From the NCBI RefSeq assembly GCF_000622005.1, contig NZ_JHWV01000005.1, positions 248,001 to 312,000 on the forward strand: DNA of 64,000 nt. The letters run 5' to 3'. This document shows, in pieces, positions 42,489-53,698 of the stretch; position 1 is the stretch's first letter; every line of letters starts with the position of its first letter. This stretch comes from Anaerovibrio sp. RM50 (GTDB taxonomy: Bacteria; Bacillota; Negativicutes; Selenomonadales; Selenomonadaceae). The notes beneath the pieces were generated by a model. That model had not been told where the DNA came from. It searched no databases and worked only from the letters and a program-made list of their open reading frames with translations. A program made the translations under genes and the position numbers.

Positions 42489-44006
42489 ATGAAAATGAAT
42501 CCGGAAGAAATAACAGCCATTATCAAGGATCAAATCAAGAACTACAATGTTGATTTGAATGTTGATGATGTAGGCACTGTTATCGAAATCGGTGATGGTA
42601 TCGCCCACGTTCATGGCCTCAGCAAGGCTATGGCCGGTGAGCTGCTGGATTTCGGTAACGATATATATGGTCTTGTTCTTAATCTGGAGCAGGACAACGT
42701 TGGTGCAGTTATTCTTGGTGGCGATACTGCCATCAAGGAAGGCGATATGGTAAAACGTACCGGCACCATCATGCAGGTTCCTGTAGGCGAAGCCATGGTT
42801 GGCCGTGTAGTTGATGCACTGGGCCGCCCTGTGGATGGCAAGGGACCTATCAACACAACAGAATATCGTCCGGTAGAGTATAAGGCTCCTGGTATCGCTG
42901 ACAGAAAGTCAGTACATGAGCCACTCCAGACCGGTTTAAAGGCTATTGATGCCCTGGTACCTATCGGCCGTGGCCAGCGTGAGCTGATTATCGGTGACCG
43001 TGGTACTGGTAAGACCGCTATTGCCGTAGATACTATTCTGAACCAGAAGGGACAGAACTGTACTTGCGTATATGTGGCAATTGGTCAGAAGGCATCCACC
43101 GTTGCCCGCGTAGTTAAGACATTGGAAGATGCCGGTGCCATGGAGTACACCATCGTAGTTGTTGCTACAGCATCTGACAGTGCTCCACTTCAGTATCTGG
43201 CTCCTTATGCCGGCGTTGCTATGGCTGAGTACTTCATGTACAAGGGCGGTCACTGCCTCTGCGTATATGATGACCTTACCAAGCATGCGGCTGCATATCG
43301 TGCCATGTCACTGCTGCTCCGCCGTCCACCAGGACGTGAGGCATATCCGGGTGATGTATTCTACTTACATTCCCGTCTGTTGGAGCGTGCTGCCAAGCTC
43401 TCCGATAATTTAGGTGCCGGTTCCATTACCGCCCTGCCTATTATCGAGACTCTGGCAGGTGACGTTTCTGCATATATTCCTACCAACGTAATCTCCATCA
43501 CCGATGGTCAGATTATGCTGGAGACTGATGCGTTCTATTCTGGTATCCGTCCTGCCATCAGCGTAGGTCTGTCCGTATCCCGTGTAGGTGGTAGTGCTCA
43601 GATTAAGGCTATGAAGCAGGTTGCCGGTACCATGCGTTTGGATCTGGCTCAGTATCGTGAGTTGGCTGCATTCGCACAGTTCGCTTCCGATTTGGATAAG
43701 GCCACCAAGGCTCAGTTGGACCGCGGTGCCCGTATGGTTGAGACTTTGAAGCAGGCCCAGTATTCCCCACTGGCTGTTGAGGAACAGGTTGTTGTAATCT
43801 TCTCCGCAGTTCGTGGCTTCCTGACTGATATTCCGGTGGACAAGGTTGTTACCTTCCAGAGTGACCTCCTGAAGTTCATGCACAACGAGCATGAGGCTGT
43901 TCTCCAGAAGGTTGCAGATCAGAAAAAGCTGGATGATGCTTTAGAGGCTGAGATTTCCAAGGCTATTGAGGAATTTAAGGAAACTGTAACCTACAAAATG
44001 GCATAA
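42489..44006 (+). CDS. atpA: ATP synthase F1 subunit alpha
   Basis: 505 aa, ATG. Walker [10 protein letters not shown] (about residue 170), [11 protein letters not shown], the family signature [23 protein letters not shown], and [28 protein letters not shown]. It forms the non-catalytic nucleotide sites of F1. Usual family length. Confidence 0.98.
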   Translation: MKMNPEEITAIIKDQIKNYNVDLNVDDVGTVIEIGDGIAHVHGLSKAMAGELLDFGNDIYGLVLNLEQDNVGAVILGGDTAIKEGDMVKRTGTIMQVPVGEAMVGRVVDALGRPVDGKGPINTTEYRPVEYKAPGIADRKSVHEPLQTGLKAIDALVPIGRGQRELIIGDRGTGKTAIAVDTILNQKGQNCTCVYVAIGQKASTVARVVKTLEDAGAMEYTIVVVATASDSAPLQYLAPYAGVAMAEYFMYKGGHCLCVYDDLTKHAAAYRAMSLLLRRPPGREAYPGDVFYLHSRLLERAAKLSDNLGAGSITALPIIETLAGDVSAYIPTNVISITDGQIMLETDAFYSGIRPAISVGLSVSRVGGSAQIKAMKQVAGTMRLDLAQYRELAAFAQFASDLDKATKAQLDRGARMVETLKQAQYSPLAVEEQVVVIFSAVRGFLTDIPVDKVVTFQSDLLKFMHNEHEAVLQKVADQKKLDDALEAEISKAIEEFKETVTYKMA

Positions 44007-44025
44007 GGCAGCGAGGTGATTTTAT

Positions 44026-44886
44026 TTGGCTAGTTTACAGGACATACGCCGTCGTATCAAGAGCGTAAAGAGTATACAGCAAATCACAAATGCCATGAAC
44101 ATGGTAGCAACCTCCCGCCTTCGTCAGGCCAAAGAGGCTGCTGTTGCCAATAAGCCTTATGCAGATAAAATGGCCCAGGTCGTATCTGATGTTGCCAAGA
44201 ATGTGACTGATTTCAGTCATCCCCTTCTGGAGGTTTATCCGGGGGGAAAACGCCTTATACTGGTAATGACTTCTGATAAGGGACTTGCCGGAGCATATTC
44301 CAGCAATGCCATCAAGGAAGCCGTTTCCCAGGTGGTGGATAAGGGCAATACCCAGCTTATAACTGTGGGCCGTAAAGCAAGAGATTATTTTTCCAACCGT
44401 GGCTATGATGTTTGCAGCGAATACATCGGTGTCAGCGAACGCCCTAAGTTCGATAACGCCAAAGACATAGCTGAAAATATCATTGAACGTTTCAAGTCCG
44501 GTGAAATTGAAGAGGTGTATATGGTTTATACCAGATTCATTTCTGCAATTAACTGTGTTCCTGAAACTGTCAAGCTGCTTCCTTTTGGCAATCTTGCCAC
44601 AGAGGAGGGCGAAGAGAAAAAGATTCGTTCAGAATACATCTATGAGCCTAATGCAGCAGAGGTACTGGGGTATCTTCTGCCACAGTATCTCGTTACCACC
44701 ATTTATGCGGCGCTCCTACAGGCATCTGCCAGTGAGCTCAGTTCCCGCATGAATGCCATGAGTAACGCTACGGATAATGCTCAGGAGCTTATCGCAAAAC
44801 TTGATTTGCACTATAATAAAGTTCGTCAGGCCGGCATAACCCGCGAGATCACAGAGATCGTGGGCGGTGCTGAGGCACTTAAATAA
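44026..44886 (+). CDS. atpG: ATP synthase F1 subunit gamma
   Basis: 286 aa, TTG start with GAGGTGAT upstream. N-terminal coiled coil MASLQDIRRRIKSVKSIQQI with ITNAMNMVATSRLRQA, central Rossmann-like part (LVMTSDKGLAGAYSSN), C-terminal helix with SSRMNAMSNATDNAQELI and YNKVRQAGITREITEIVGGA. It is the central rotating shaft. Confidence 0.97.
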   Translation: MASLQDIRRRIKSVKSIQQITNAMNMVATSRLRQAKEAAVANKPYADKMAQVVSDVAKNVTDFSHPLLEVYPGGKRLILVMTSDKGLAGAYSSNAIKEAVSQVVDKGNTQLITVGRKARDYFSNRGYDVCSEYIGVSERPKFDNAKDIAENIIERFKSGEIEEVYMVYTRFISAINCVPETVKLLPFGNLATEEGEEKKIRSEYIYEPNAAEVLGYLLPQYLVTTIYAALLQASASELSSRMNAMSNATDNAQELIAKLDLHYNKVRQAGITREITEIVGGAEALK

Positions 44887-46311
<1,425 letters not shown>

Positions 46312-46314
46312 TCC

Positions 46315-46743
46315 ATGGCTACAATAAAGCTAGAGATTGTATCTCCGGATAAGATCGTTTATTCTGCTGATATTGATATGCTCATTGTCCGTTCCACTGA
46401 CGGTGAGCTGGGTATTCTCCCTCATCATGCCCCATTGGTAACCGGCCTTGTGCCTCATGCCATGCGGGTAAAGATGGAAGGTACCGAGAAGCTGGTGGCT
46501 GTTGGCGGTGGCTTTATGGAGGTTCAGCCGGAAAAAATTTCCGTACTGGCTTCCGTTGCCGAGCTTCCTGAGGACATCGATGCAGACCGTGCACGTAAGT
46601 CCATGGAACGTGCCAAGCAGCGCATTGAGGCCTATAAGGCTGGCGGCGAGGCCCGTGGGGATATTAATCTTCTCCGCGCCGAGGCTTCCCTGCAGCGGGC
46701 ATTGGCCCGTCTTAAGGCTCTTGGAACCAAGGGTGATATTTAA
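46315..46743 (+). CDS. atpC: ATP synthase F1 subunit epsilon
   Basis: 142 aa, ATG 3 bp after atpD. N-terminal beta-sandwich (residues 1-85; IVSPDKIVYSADIDMLIVRS, GELGILPHHAPLVTGL), then the two-helix C-terminal domain with a charged Ala/Arg-rich stretch. It closes the operon and can inhibit ATP hydrolysis. Confidence 0.96.
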   Translation: MATIKLEIVSPDKIVYSADIDMLIVRSTDGELGILPHHAPLVTGLVPHAMRVKMEGTEKLVAVGGGFMEVQPEKISVLASVAELPEDIDADRARKSMERAKQRIEAYKAGGEARGDINLLRAEASLQRALARLKALGTKGDI

Positions 46744-46760
46744 TAACCAACAAAATTATG

Positions 46761-46790
46761 AGACTGGTCTACGGGCCAGTCTTTTTATTT
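46761..46790 (+). terminator. Rho-independent terminator after the atp operon
   Basis: Stem AGACTGG (46761-46767) / CCAGTCT (46776-46782) followed by TTTTATTT. Confidence 0.88.
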
Positions 46791-46822
46791 GCAAAAATAG
46801 CCAGATAGGTCTGACTTTATTG

Positions 46823-46852
46823 CAAAAAAAACCAGCTTCGCGAGGAAGCTGG
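46823..46852 (-). terminator. Rho-independent terminator of the minus-strand membrane protein gene
   Basis: On the minus strand CCAGCTTC and GAAGCTGG (46832-46852) form an 8-bp stem followed by eight or more T (plus-strand A-run 46823-46831). It faces the atp terminator. Confidence 0.84.
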
Positions 46853-46886
46853 CCCAAAAATCCAATTATAATTTTTTACTTTGGTT

Positions 46887-47225
46887 TTATGCAAAATACT
46901 GCATGTATACGCTGAGACCCAAGAGACCGATGGAAGCAAAGAGGGTACCCATGCTTACGCCCACCAGAATTCTGTGAACCTTGTCGGTGAAGTTGCCGTG
47001 ACGGTTAATGTAAACCACCAGCATACCAATCATAAGGCAGGTATACATAGCCACACCGATCTGGTCCAGAGCCTGCCAACCCAAAGCCATAACGAACATG
47101 GTAAGGGCAATCATAATGAGAAGCAATAAATCCTTGGAAGCCTTTGGCTTCATGTTGGCCTTGCTGTTTGTTCCCTCAACGGCGGGGGAAATGTTCTTCT
47201 GAATTTTCTTATATTGAGTAGACAT
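46887..47225 (-). CDS. Small membrane protein of unknown function, three helices
   Basis: 112 aa on the minus strand. The ATG at 47225 gives the start MSTQYKKIQK with GGTGG 8 bases upstream; a longer frame begins at 47261. A hydrophilic N-terminal 30 residues precede three membrane helices at about 32-52 (LLLLIMIALTMFVMALGW), 58-75 and 86-108, with a short basic loop YINRHGNFTDKVHR. I do not recognise the family. It stands alone, convergent with the atp operon, and has its own terminator. A paired TATAAT-like region upstream (near 47260-47285 on the minus strand) may be the promoter. Confidence 0.78.
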   Translation of the reverse strand: MSTQYKKIQKNISPAVEGTNSKANMKPKASKDLLLLIMIALTMFVMALGWQALDQIGVAMYTCLMIGMLVVYINRHGNFTDKVHRILVGVSMGTLFASIGLLGLSVYMQYFA

Positions 47226-47377
47226 TAATAAACCACCATTCTCCTTTTTATTCATATACATTATAGTACGAACAATGAGATTATATCATAATTAAACCTT
47301 TGAAAAAAGCCAGTAAACAAAATATTACATTATATAGGGCAAAATTGAAGGATAATTGTAACTTTTAGGCCGGAAAA

Positions 47378-47407
47378 TTTGCAGAGAAAAATCACTAATG
47401 TTAAAAT
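47378..47407 (+). promoter_or_regulatory. Possible promoter of the enhancer-binding-type regulator
   Basis: TTTGCA (47378-47383), 18-bp spacer, TAAAAT (47402-47407). The -10 is fair and the -35 weak. Confidence 0.38.
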
Positions 47408-47482
47408 AGGTGTATATGTATAGTTTTAGAATTATTTTGCTTTTGAAATACAGAATATGATAAAGGGGAGAGTGAAGGTTTT

Positions 47483-49399
47483 ATGATTAGAGAGCGTCGA
47501 AGTCGTGAAAAACTGGAAGCATATTATCATAGATTTATTGAAACTGGTGAAATTGACCCCAACGTGCACCCATGGGTGGCAAAGTCCTGGGAGAAAAGTG
47601 CTGCTTTAAAGGTGCCATACGATAAAATGTCCACTTCCAGGCGCCTTTCTGCGGAAGAGCTGCAGGAGGCCCAGAAGCTTCACGGCCCGGCAATAAAATA
47701 TCTGGAGGATATCAGCGGTAACGTGCGTGAGTTTTTCCAGAAATACAACATCAGCCTGCTGATACTGGATGCCAACTGCACCGTTTTAAAGAGTTATTCC
47801 ATGCCCTTTTATCAGATGACCCCGGGTGAGATTGAAGGGGTTCGGGTGGGCATAGAGGAGGTAGGTACCTCTTCCATCAGTATTGCCTATGAGCACAAGG
47901 CACCATTCTGGCTCTTTGGCCCTGAGATGTGGGCGGCAGAGTGCCAGCAAAGTGATGCCTGCTCTGCACCGATTATTGTTGATAATGAGCTGCAGTATCT
48001 GATTTCTCTTGTGGCAGTGGAGCAGACTGATATGCCTCAGGATGCCATTATCGCCATGCTGCTTACTATTAAGGAGTCCCTGGAGGTTTATCTCCATCAG
48101 TTTACCCGCATCAAGGCCCAGGAGGCTATTTTGGATGCAACTCCTTTTGCGGTGTACCATGTTATGGCCGGGGATGAGGTGGCCTATGCCAATAAGCTGG
48201 GCATGAGCAGACTAATGGGGATTGGGGCTCAGCCTCAGGACAATAATGAGGTGAAGACAAACCTTAACGAGGTTATAATGAATTATCGTCACACCCCTAT
48301 TTATCGTGGCTTTAAGGGGGTGCCTTCCTATAATAAGGAGGTGACCTGGATTACCCAGGCCAAGACATACGAGGATATTACCACGGTAGTTCCATTGGAT
48401 TATAACGGGGACGAGACGGTACACAGCGTAGTGGCAGTATCTATGCCAATCGAGGACCTTCGTACTCTGGTGGCTCACGCCGCTGGCTTTACGGCAAAAT
48501 ACAGCCTTAATTCCCTTGTGAGCGCCGGCACCAACTTCAGCTCCATTAAGGACAAGGCTCTTCGCATTGCCAGAAATAAGCATCACATGCTGATTCAGGG
48601 GGAGGCAGGAACAGGCAAGCAGCGTATGGCCCATGGTATTCATCAGGCCAGTCCGCGTGCGGCGGGACCTCTTATTACCATTCATTGCGGGGATACCACT
48701 CCGGAAATTCTGGAGCAGGAGCTTTTCGGCGTGGCCCTGAATTCTGAAATCAGCCATCCTGGCAAACTGGAACTGGCTTCAGGCGGCACTCTCTTTATTG
48801 ATGAAATCGAGAAAATGCCAAAAAATATTGCCATTGAGCTGGCAGCAGCCCTTAATACCTCCCAGTCCAACCGTGTGGGGGAGGATGTGGACCGATCCAT
48901 TGATGTGCGCATTGTGGGGGCCTGTGACAGCGATTTGAAGCGTCTTACTGAAAGAGGCTTGTTTGCAAGAGAATTATATGATATCATTTCGAGAAGTGTG
49001 ATTCGTATACCGTCCTTGAGAAACCGTCGGGAGGATATACGGGATTTGGCAGTCCACATTGTCAATGAGCTGGCCAGCCAGCACCAGATGCCGCAAAAGA
49101 CCATTGCGGAGGAAACTGTAAATATTCTCACCAATTACGATTGGCCGGGGAATATCAAGCAGCTTCAGGGGGTACTGGAGGTGGCCTTCTTCAAGACCAC
49201 TGATGGTGTTATCAGACCAGAGGATATTAACCTCATGGGTGATGTTAAGCCTGACAATAAGTGGAAGGAAGATAAGGATATTTTCGTGAAGGCCTGGAAG
49301 GCTGCGGGGGGGAACGTGTCCCGCATGGCCAATCTCCTTCATGTAAGCCGTGTTACACTTTATCGGTATCTGAAAAAATACGGATTCGAAAAGAAATAG
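47483..49399 (+). CDS. AcoR/DhaR-type transcription regulator with a degenerate sigma-54 interaction loop
   Basis: 638 aa, ATG. In order: a GAF-like sensor domain (about residues 60-215, with a Cys-containing ECQQSDACSAP), a PAS-like segment (about 215-330), an AAA+ domain with Walker A GEAGTGKQ (about 372-379) and Walker B GGTLFIDEIEKM (about 434), an Arg-rich sensor region SLRNRREDIRDLAVHI, and a Fis-type helix-turn-helix at the end (NVSRMANLLHVSRVTLYRYLKKY). After ELFG (about 413) family members have GAFTGA; here the text runs ELFGVALNSEISHPGKLELA, so that loop is missing. It is upstream of trmB by 16 bp. Target genes are not evident. Confidence 0.88.
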   Translation: MIRERRSREKLEAYYHRFIETGEIDPNVHPWVAKSWEKSAALKVPYDKMSTSRRLSAEELQEAQKLHGPAIKYLEDISGNVREFFQKYNISLLILDANCTVLKSYSMPFYQMTPGEIEGVRVGIEEVGTSSISIAYEHKAPFWLFGPEMWAAECQQSDACSAPIIVDNELQYLISLVAVEQTDMPQDAIIAMLLTIKESLEVYLHQFTRIKAQEAILDATPFAVYHVMAGDEVAYANKLGMSRLMGIGAQPQDNNEVKTNLNEVIMNYRHTPIYRGFKGVPSYNKEVTWITQAKTYEDITTVVPLDYNGDETVHSVVAVSMPIEDLRTLVAHAAGFTAKYSLNSLVSAGTNFSSIKDKALRIARNKHHMLIQGEAGTGKQRMAHGIHQASPRAAGPLITIHCGDTTPEILEQELFGVALNSEISHPGKLELASGGTLFIDEIEKMPKNIAIELAAALNTSQSNRVGEDVDRSIDVRIVGACDSDLKRLTERGLFARELYDIISRSVIRIPSLRNRREDIRDLAVHIVNELASQHQMPQKTIAEETVNILTNYDWPGNIKQLQGVLEVAFFKTTDGVIRPEDINLMGDVKPDNKWKEDKDIFVKAWKAAGGNVSRMANLLHVSRVTLYRYLKKYGFEKK

Positions 49400-49415
49400 A
49401 ATAGGAGCGATAAGT

Positions 49416-50066
49416 TTGCGTTTACGTAGAAAGCCTTGGGTTGACCAGGCTATTCATGATTTTGAGGATTTTGTGTTCCCTAAGGACAAGCCGGCTTCTG
49501 AGGAACAGAAGGGCAAGTGGGCTGAGGTCTTTGGCCGCCAGGCTGATCTTCACGTGGAGCTGGGTACAGGCAAGGGGGATTTTATCAGTCAGATGGCCCT
49601 CCGTCATCCTGATATAAATTTCATTGGCATTGAGGCACAGCAGGATGTGCTTTACATGGCAGCAAAGAAGATTCGGGAGCTGGGTATTACCAATGTTAAG
49701 CTTCTGGTATTTGATATAAATAATATCGAAGAAATTTTCGCTGAAGGGGAGGTAGACCAGTTCTACATCAATTTCTGCGATCCATGGCCAAAGGCAAGAC
49801 ACGCCAAGCGCCGCCTTACCCATGTGGGTTTTTTGAAGCGTTATTCCAAGCTGCTGAAGCATCCGGGCAAGCTGGTATTTAAGACAGACAACCGCCCTCT
49901 CTTTGACTTCTCACTGGAGCAGTTTGAGGAGGCCGGCCTTCAGGTGGATGATGTGTCCTTTGACCTTCATTCTGAGAATAGACCAGACAATATTATGACT
50001 GAGTATGAACGCAAGTTTAGCGGATTTGGTGAAAAAATAAATCGTTGTGAGGTAACCTTTCAGTGA
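49416..50066 (+). CDS. trmB: tRNA (guanine-N7-)-methyltransferase TrmB
   Basis: 216 aa, TTG start with AGGAG upstream. SAM-binding ADLHVELGTGKGDFISQMA, IGIEAQQDVLYMA, then FCDPWPKARHAKRRLTHVGFL, which is the TrmB mark, and LVFKTDNRPLFDFSLEQF. It makes m7G46 in tRNA variable loops. Its stop overlaps the next start, so trmB and the SEDS gene are coupled. Confidence 0.96.
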   Translation: MRLRRKPWVDQAIHDFEDFVFPKDKPASEEQKGKWAEVFGRQADLHVELGTGKGDFISQMALRHPDINFIGIEAQQDVLYMAAKKIRELGITNVKLLVFDINNIEEIFAEGEVDQFYINFCDPWPKARHAKRRLTHVGFLKRYSKLLKHPGKLVFKTDNRPLFDFSLEQFEEAGLQVDDVSFDLHSENRPDNIMTEYERKFSGFGEKINRCEVTFQ

Positions 50067-51277
50067 GTAAAGTAGAGCCACTGGCAGCACGAAGACGAGG
50101 CCTGAAATTATGGAAAAACAACCATGAAGCCGTTTTGACTCTGGTGATAATACTGCTTATAGCAGGGCTTTTTAACGTGTTCAGTTCAACCTTCGTAATG
50201 GCTGAACGGGATTACGGAAGCCCCTATGCTTTTTTGATAAGGCATGCTGTCAGCATGTTTTTGGGGCTGGTGCTTTGTTTTGTGGGTGCCAGGGTGGATT
50301 ATCACAAATGGCGCTCGCTGATAATGCCAGTGACGGTAATCCTTTTGGGCTGCCTTTTGGTGGTACTGCTCTTTACTGATCCTGTAAACGGTGCCCGCCG
50401 CTGGATTCCTTTACCGGGCTTTTCATTCCAGCCTGCGGAATTTGCCAAGCTGGTTAGTATTATGCTGGCTGGATATTATATTTCCTACCGAAATGGTCTG
50501 GGAAAAGAACTTAATCTTTTTAATCGCCAGCTGGGTGTAGTGGGCTTGTTGGCTCTTCTGGTTTACGTTGAACCGGATATGGGGACCGCCTGTATCGTTA
50601 TGGGTATTCCCGTAATCATGCTTATGGTTGGCGGCCTCCGTTTAAGCAAGGTTAAGTGGCTGATTTTGGGCGGTTTTATATTGGTAGCCATTATGATTTA
50701 CATGCAGCCATACCGTCTGGAGCGTCTCATGGTTACCTATGACCCTTGGCCCTATGCCCAGGATCAGGGCTATCAGACAGTGCGTTCTCTGATGTCCATA
50801 GGTTCCGGCGGACTTTTTGGCATGGGTATAGGAGAAGGCCTCAGCAAGTATGATTACCTGCCGGAGGCCCATACGGACTTTGCCTTTGCTGTGTTCAGCC
50901 AGGAAATGGGCTTTTTTGTGGTTTTGGCAATTTTGATAGTATATATGCTCTTTTGCCGTTATGCAGCCGCTATTGCCAAGCAGGCCCAGGATATGTACGG
51001 ACAGATGCTGGCGGTGGGGGTTCTGCTCCTTATTGGGGGTCAGGCGGTGGCCAATCTTATTATGGTCAGCGGCATGATGCCCGTGGTTGGTGTGCCTCTT
51101 CCCTTTATCAGCTATGGCGGTACTTCTTTAGTTATGTCCTTGTTTTCTGTGGGAATTTTGGTGAATATCAGCATACAGACTGCCCGAGAAAAGGAAAAGG
51201 AGCTTATCCGTGAGATGCTGAAAAAGGAGCCTCAGCTTATTAGACGGCCGGGGCCAAAGCTCAGACGGGTTAAATGA
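50063..51277 (+). CDS. FtsW/RodA/SpoVE (SEDS) family peptidoglycan glycosyltransferase
   Basis: 404 aa, GTG start overlapping the trmB stop. About ten membrane helices. SEDS marks: NGARRWIPLPGFSFQPAEFAK, EPDMGTACIVMGI, the loop DPWPYAQDQGYQTVRSLMSI, YDYLPEAHTDFAFAVFSQEMG and PFISYGGTSLVMSL. The latter two are closer to FtsW and SpoVE than to RodA, so septal cell wall synthesis is likely. No penicillin-binding partner is adjacent, so I leave the symbol open. Confidence 0.92.
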   Translation: MSKVEPLAARRRGLKLWKNNHEAVLTLVIILLIAGLFNVFSSTFVMAERDYGSPYAFLIRHAVSMFLGLVLCFVGARVDYHKWRSLIMPVTVILLGCLLVVLLFTDPVNGARRWIPLPGFSFQPAEFAKLVSIMLAGYYISYRNGLGKELNLFNRQLGVVGLLALLVYVEPDMGTACIVMGIPVIMLMVGGLRLSKVKWLILGGFILVAIMIYMQPYRLERLMVTYDPWPYAQDQGYQTVRSLMSIGSGGLFGMGIGEGLSKYDYLPEAHTDFAFAVFSQEMGFFVVLAILIVYMLFCRYAAAIAKQAQDMYGQMLAVGVLLLIGGQAVANLIMVSGMMPVVGVPLPFISYGGTSLVMSLFSVGILVNISIQTAREKEKELIREMLKKEPQLIRRPGPKLRRVK

Positions 51278-51315
51278 TTGATATTGTATGACAGATGATA
51301 GAAGGTAGATGTTTC

Positions 51316-52143
51316 ATGAAAAGGCAGAAGCGTATTGCGCTGGTTAATGATATTACGGGTTTTGGCAGATGCTCAGTTACGGTGGAGCTGCCCCTGATTT
51401 CCGCCATGAAGATTCAGGCCTGTCCATTGCCAACGGCCATATTGTCTGTTCATACGGGCTTTGAGAATCCTTTTATTGACGATTACACTTGGCGTATGAT
51501 TCCCTATATGGACAGCTGGGAACAGCATAATATTGAATTTGACGGTATTTGCACTGGCTTTTTGGGGAGCCTTGACCAGATTAATCTGGTGGAGGATTTT
51601 ATACATCGCTTCAAGGGTGAGAATACCCGGGTTATGGTGGACCCGGTGATGGGTGACTATGGACGGCTTTATTCCTCATATACTCCTGAAATGTGCCGGG
51701 AAATGCGCCGGCTTTTAAAATGGGCTGATTTGGTGACACCAAATCTTACAGAGGCCTGCCAGCTGCTGGATGTGGAATACCCGGAAAACGGCAGTATTAC
51801 TGAGGATGAGCTGGCCAAAATGGCCAGGGCCCTGTCCCAGCGCGGCCCGGAGCAGGTGGTTATTACCGGCCTCAGCGATGATACCCACATCAAAAATTAC
51901 CTTTATGAAAAGAACGGTGTACAGCGCATTGTGAAAAAGGACAAGGTGGGAGATGACCGTTCAGGCACAGGGGATGCCTTTGCTGCCATTGTGGCGGGAA
52001 GCCTTGTAAATGGGGAAACATTGGAGGAGGCGGTTATAAAGGCCGCTGACTTTATTAATAAGGTTCTGGAATATACCTGCGAGCTGGAGCTGCCGTGGAA
52101 TTACGGACTGGCCTTTGAGGAATTTTTAACAGAGCTGAAATAA
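51316..52143 (+). CDS. Pyridoxal/pyridoxamine kinase (PdxK/PdxY family)
   Basis: 275 aa. The ATG at 51316 is 9 bp after AGAAGGT; the ATG at 51295 lacks a site. Ribokinase-like fold marks: ALVNDITGFGRCSVTVELP, LSVHTGFENP, MVDPVMGDYGRLY, LVTPNLTEACQLL, and the anion-hole DRSGTGDAFAAIVAG. It phosphorylates B6 vitamers to make PLP. PdxK, PdxY and ThiD are close relatives; the GFGRCS start and length favour pyridoxamine kinase. Confidence 0.9.
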   Translation: MKRQKRIALVNDITGFGRCSVTVELPLISAMKIQACPLPTAILSVHTGFENPFIDDYTWRMIPYMDSWEQHNIEFDGICTGFLGSLDQINLVEDFIHRFKGENTRVMVDPVMGDYGRLYSSYTPEMCREMRRLLKWADLVTPNLTEACQLLDVEYPENGSITEDELAKMARALSQRGPEQVVITGLSDDTHIKNYLYEKNGVQRIVKKDKVGDDRSGTGDAFAAIVAGSLVNGETLEEAVIKAADFINKVLEYTCELELPWNYGLAFEEFLTELK

Positions 52144-52174
52144 TTTTGAAGTATATATAGTGTGGGGTGGCAAT

Positions 52175-52837
52175 ATGATAGTTTATGCAACTCATGAAGG
52201 CGGCAGATATTTGCAGGTGGCGGACAGCTTAAAGGAGCAGCCCGAGGGCAAGCGGGGAATTTACGTTAATCTTACCAATAAATGTAATTGTGCCTGTACC
52301 TTCTGTCTGCGCAATATGAAGGAAATGGCGGAGCAGAGCTCCCTTTGGCTCAAGGAGGAGCCATCTGTTGATGAGGTGAAGTCACTTCTTGCTGAGCTTC
52401 CCTGGGATATGGTATCGGAAATCGTTTTTTGCGGCTTTGGTGAACCCACCTGCCGTATTGAGGCAGTGGTGGAGCTTTTAAAATATGTTAAGAGCACCCA
52501 TCCTGAGGTGAAAACCAGACTTAATACCAACGGCCTGTCTGATTTGATGTATGGCCGCAGTACGGCGGGAGATTTTGCCGGGGGAATTCTTGATACTGTT
52601 TCCATCAGTCTCAATGCCTCCAACAGGGAGCGTTATCTGGAGCTGACCCGTGCCAAATATGGCATAGAGTCCTTTGATGCCATGCTGAAATTCGCAGTGG
52701 ACTGCAAGGACTATGTGCTCAATGTGGTAATGACTGTGGTGGAAAAGGTGGAAAATCAGCAGGAAATTGACCTTTGCCAAAAGATTTGTGATGACCGGGG
52801 GCTGAAGCTTCGGGTTCGTATATATGAGGACAGTTAA
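52175..52837 (+). CDS. Small radical SAM protein (TatD-associated type)
   Basis: 220 aa. The ATG at 52175 is preferred to GTG 52160 because GGGGTGG then serves as ribosome site. The CX3CX2C cluster is Cys37, Cys41 and Cys44 in NLTNKCNCACTFCLRN, then EIVFCGFGEPTCR and TRLNTNGLSD of a short TIM-barrel. It is compact, without SPASM cysteines. The sequence style matches the small TatD-associated radical SAM group, but no tatD gene is adjacent. It ends 3 bp before the yqeB-like gene and is surely co-transcribed with it. The substrate is unknown. Confidence 0.85.
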   Translation: MIVYATHEGGRYLQVADSLKEQPEGKRGIYVNLTNKCNCACTFCLRNMKEMAEQSSLWLKEEPSVDEVKSLLAELPWDMVSEIVFCGFGEPTCRIEAVVELLKYVKSTHPEVKTRLNTNGLSDLMYGRSTAGDFAGGILDTVSISLNASNRERYLELTRAKYGIESFDAMLKFAVDCKDYVLNVVMTVVEKVENQQEIDLCQKICDDRGLKLRVRIYEDS

Positions 52838-52840
52838 GAA

Positions 52841-53686
52841 ATGAAACAACTTATTATGATCAGGGGCGGCGGCGAGCTGGCCACCGGCATTGCCCATCGG
52901 CTGCATAATTGCGGCTATAAGGTGCTGATGCTGGAGCAGCAGTATCCTTCTGCCATTCGTCGCAATATCGTATTTTCTGAGGCCATTTATGACGGTGAAG
53001 CTACTGTGGAAAGGGTCACCTGTTATAAGGCGGACAATGCCAAGGAAGCCAGCAAAATGCTTAAAGAGGGTAAGCTGGTTATTATGGTGGACCCGGGGCT
53101 GGAAAGTCTGAGCTATTTTAAGCCAAATATATTGGTGGATGCCATTTACGCCAAGCGGAATCTTGGCACACACAAGGATATGGCCCCGCTGACTATCGGT
53201 ATAGGTCCCGGCTTTGTGGCAGGGCAGGATGTGACCTGCGTGGTGGAAACCGCCAGAGGACATAATCTGGGACGCATACTCCATGAGGGAATTGCCCTGC
53301 CTGAAAGGGATATTGCCGAGTCAAGGGCTATTATGAGGGCTTCCCACTCCATAAATTCCCCATGTGACGGCTATCTGGAGGGGGGTCACCCCACAGCCTA
53401 TATTATTGATAAGGATGAGCTCATTGGCCGTCTGCATGTGGACGGGGGCCATGTAATGGAGATAAGAACTCCTATTGCCGGTGTTTTAAGAGGCATGCTT
53501 CACGATAATTGTCCTGTGCGTACGGGCCTTAAGATTGCGGAGATTGATCCAAGCACCAAGCCCGCTAACTGCATGAGTATTTCAGCCAAGACCCGTTGCG
53601 TGGCAGGGTCGGTGCTGGAGGAAGTGGTGGCCTGGGAGCACAACCATGTGAAGAAGTCCCATCTGCTGCCATGGAAAAAGAAATAG
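52841..53686 (+). CDS. yqeB: YqeB/EF2563-family protein (Se-dependent molybdenum hydroxylase system)
   Basis: 281 aa, ATG. N-terminal Rossmann-like start LIMIRGGGELATGIAHRLHN, then EQQYPSAIRRNIVFSEAIYDG, MVDPGLESLSYFKPNILVDA, GPGFVAGQDVTCVVETARGH, and IRTPIAGVLRGMLHDN. This matches the YqeB family, named for genes near selenium-dependent molybdenum hydroxylases. None of those enzymes or their cofactor genes is in the window, so the role here is uncertain. It is coupled to the radical SAM gene upstream. Confidence 0.85.
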   Translation: MKQLIMIRGGGELATGIAHRLHNCGYKVLMLEQQYPSAIRRNIVFSEAIYDGEATVERVTCYKADNAKEASKMLKEGKLVIMVDPGLESLSYFKPNILVDAIYAKRNLGTHKDMAPLTIGIGPGFVAGQDVTCVVETARGHNLGRILHEGIALPERDIAESRAIMRASHSINSPCDGYLEGGHPTAYIIDKDELIGRLHVDGGHVMEIRTPIAGVLRGMLHDNCPVRTGLKIAEIDPSTKPANCMSISAKTRCVAGSVLEEVVAWEHNHVKKSHLLPWKKK

Positions 53687-53698
53687 AGGATGATTTAG

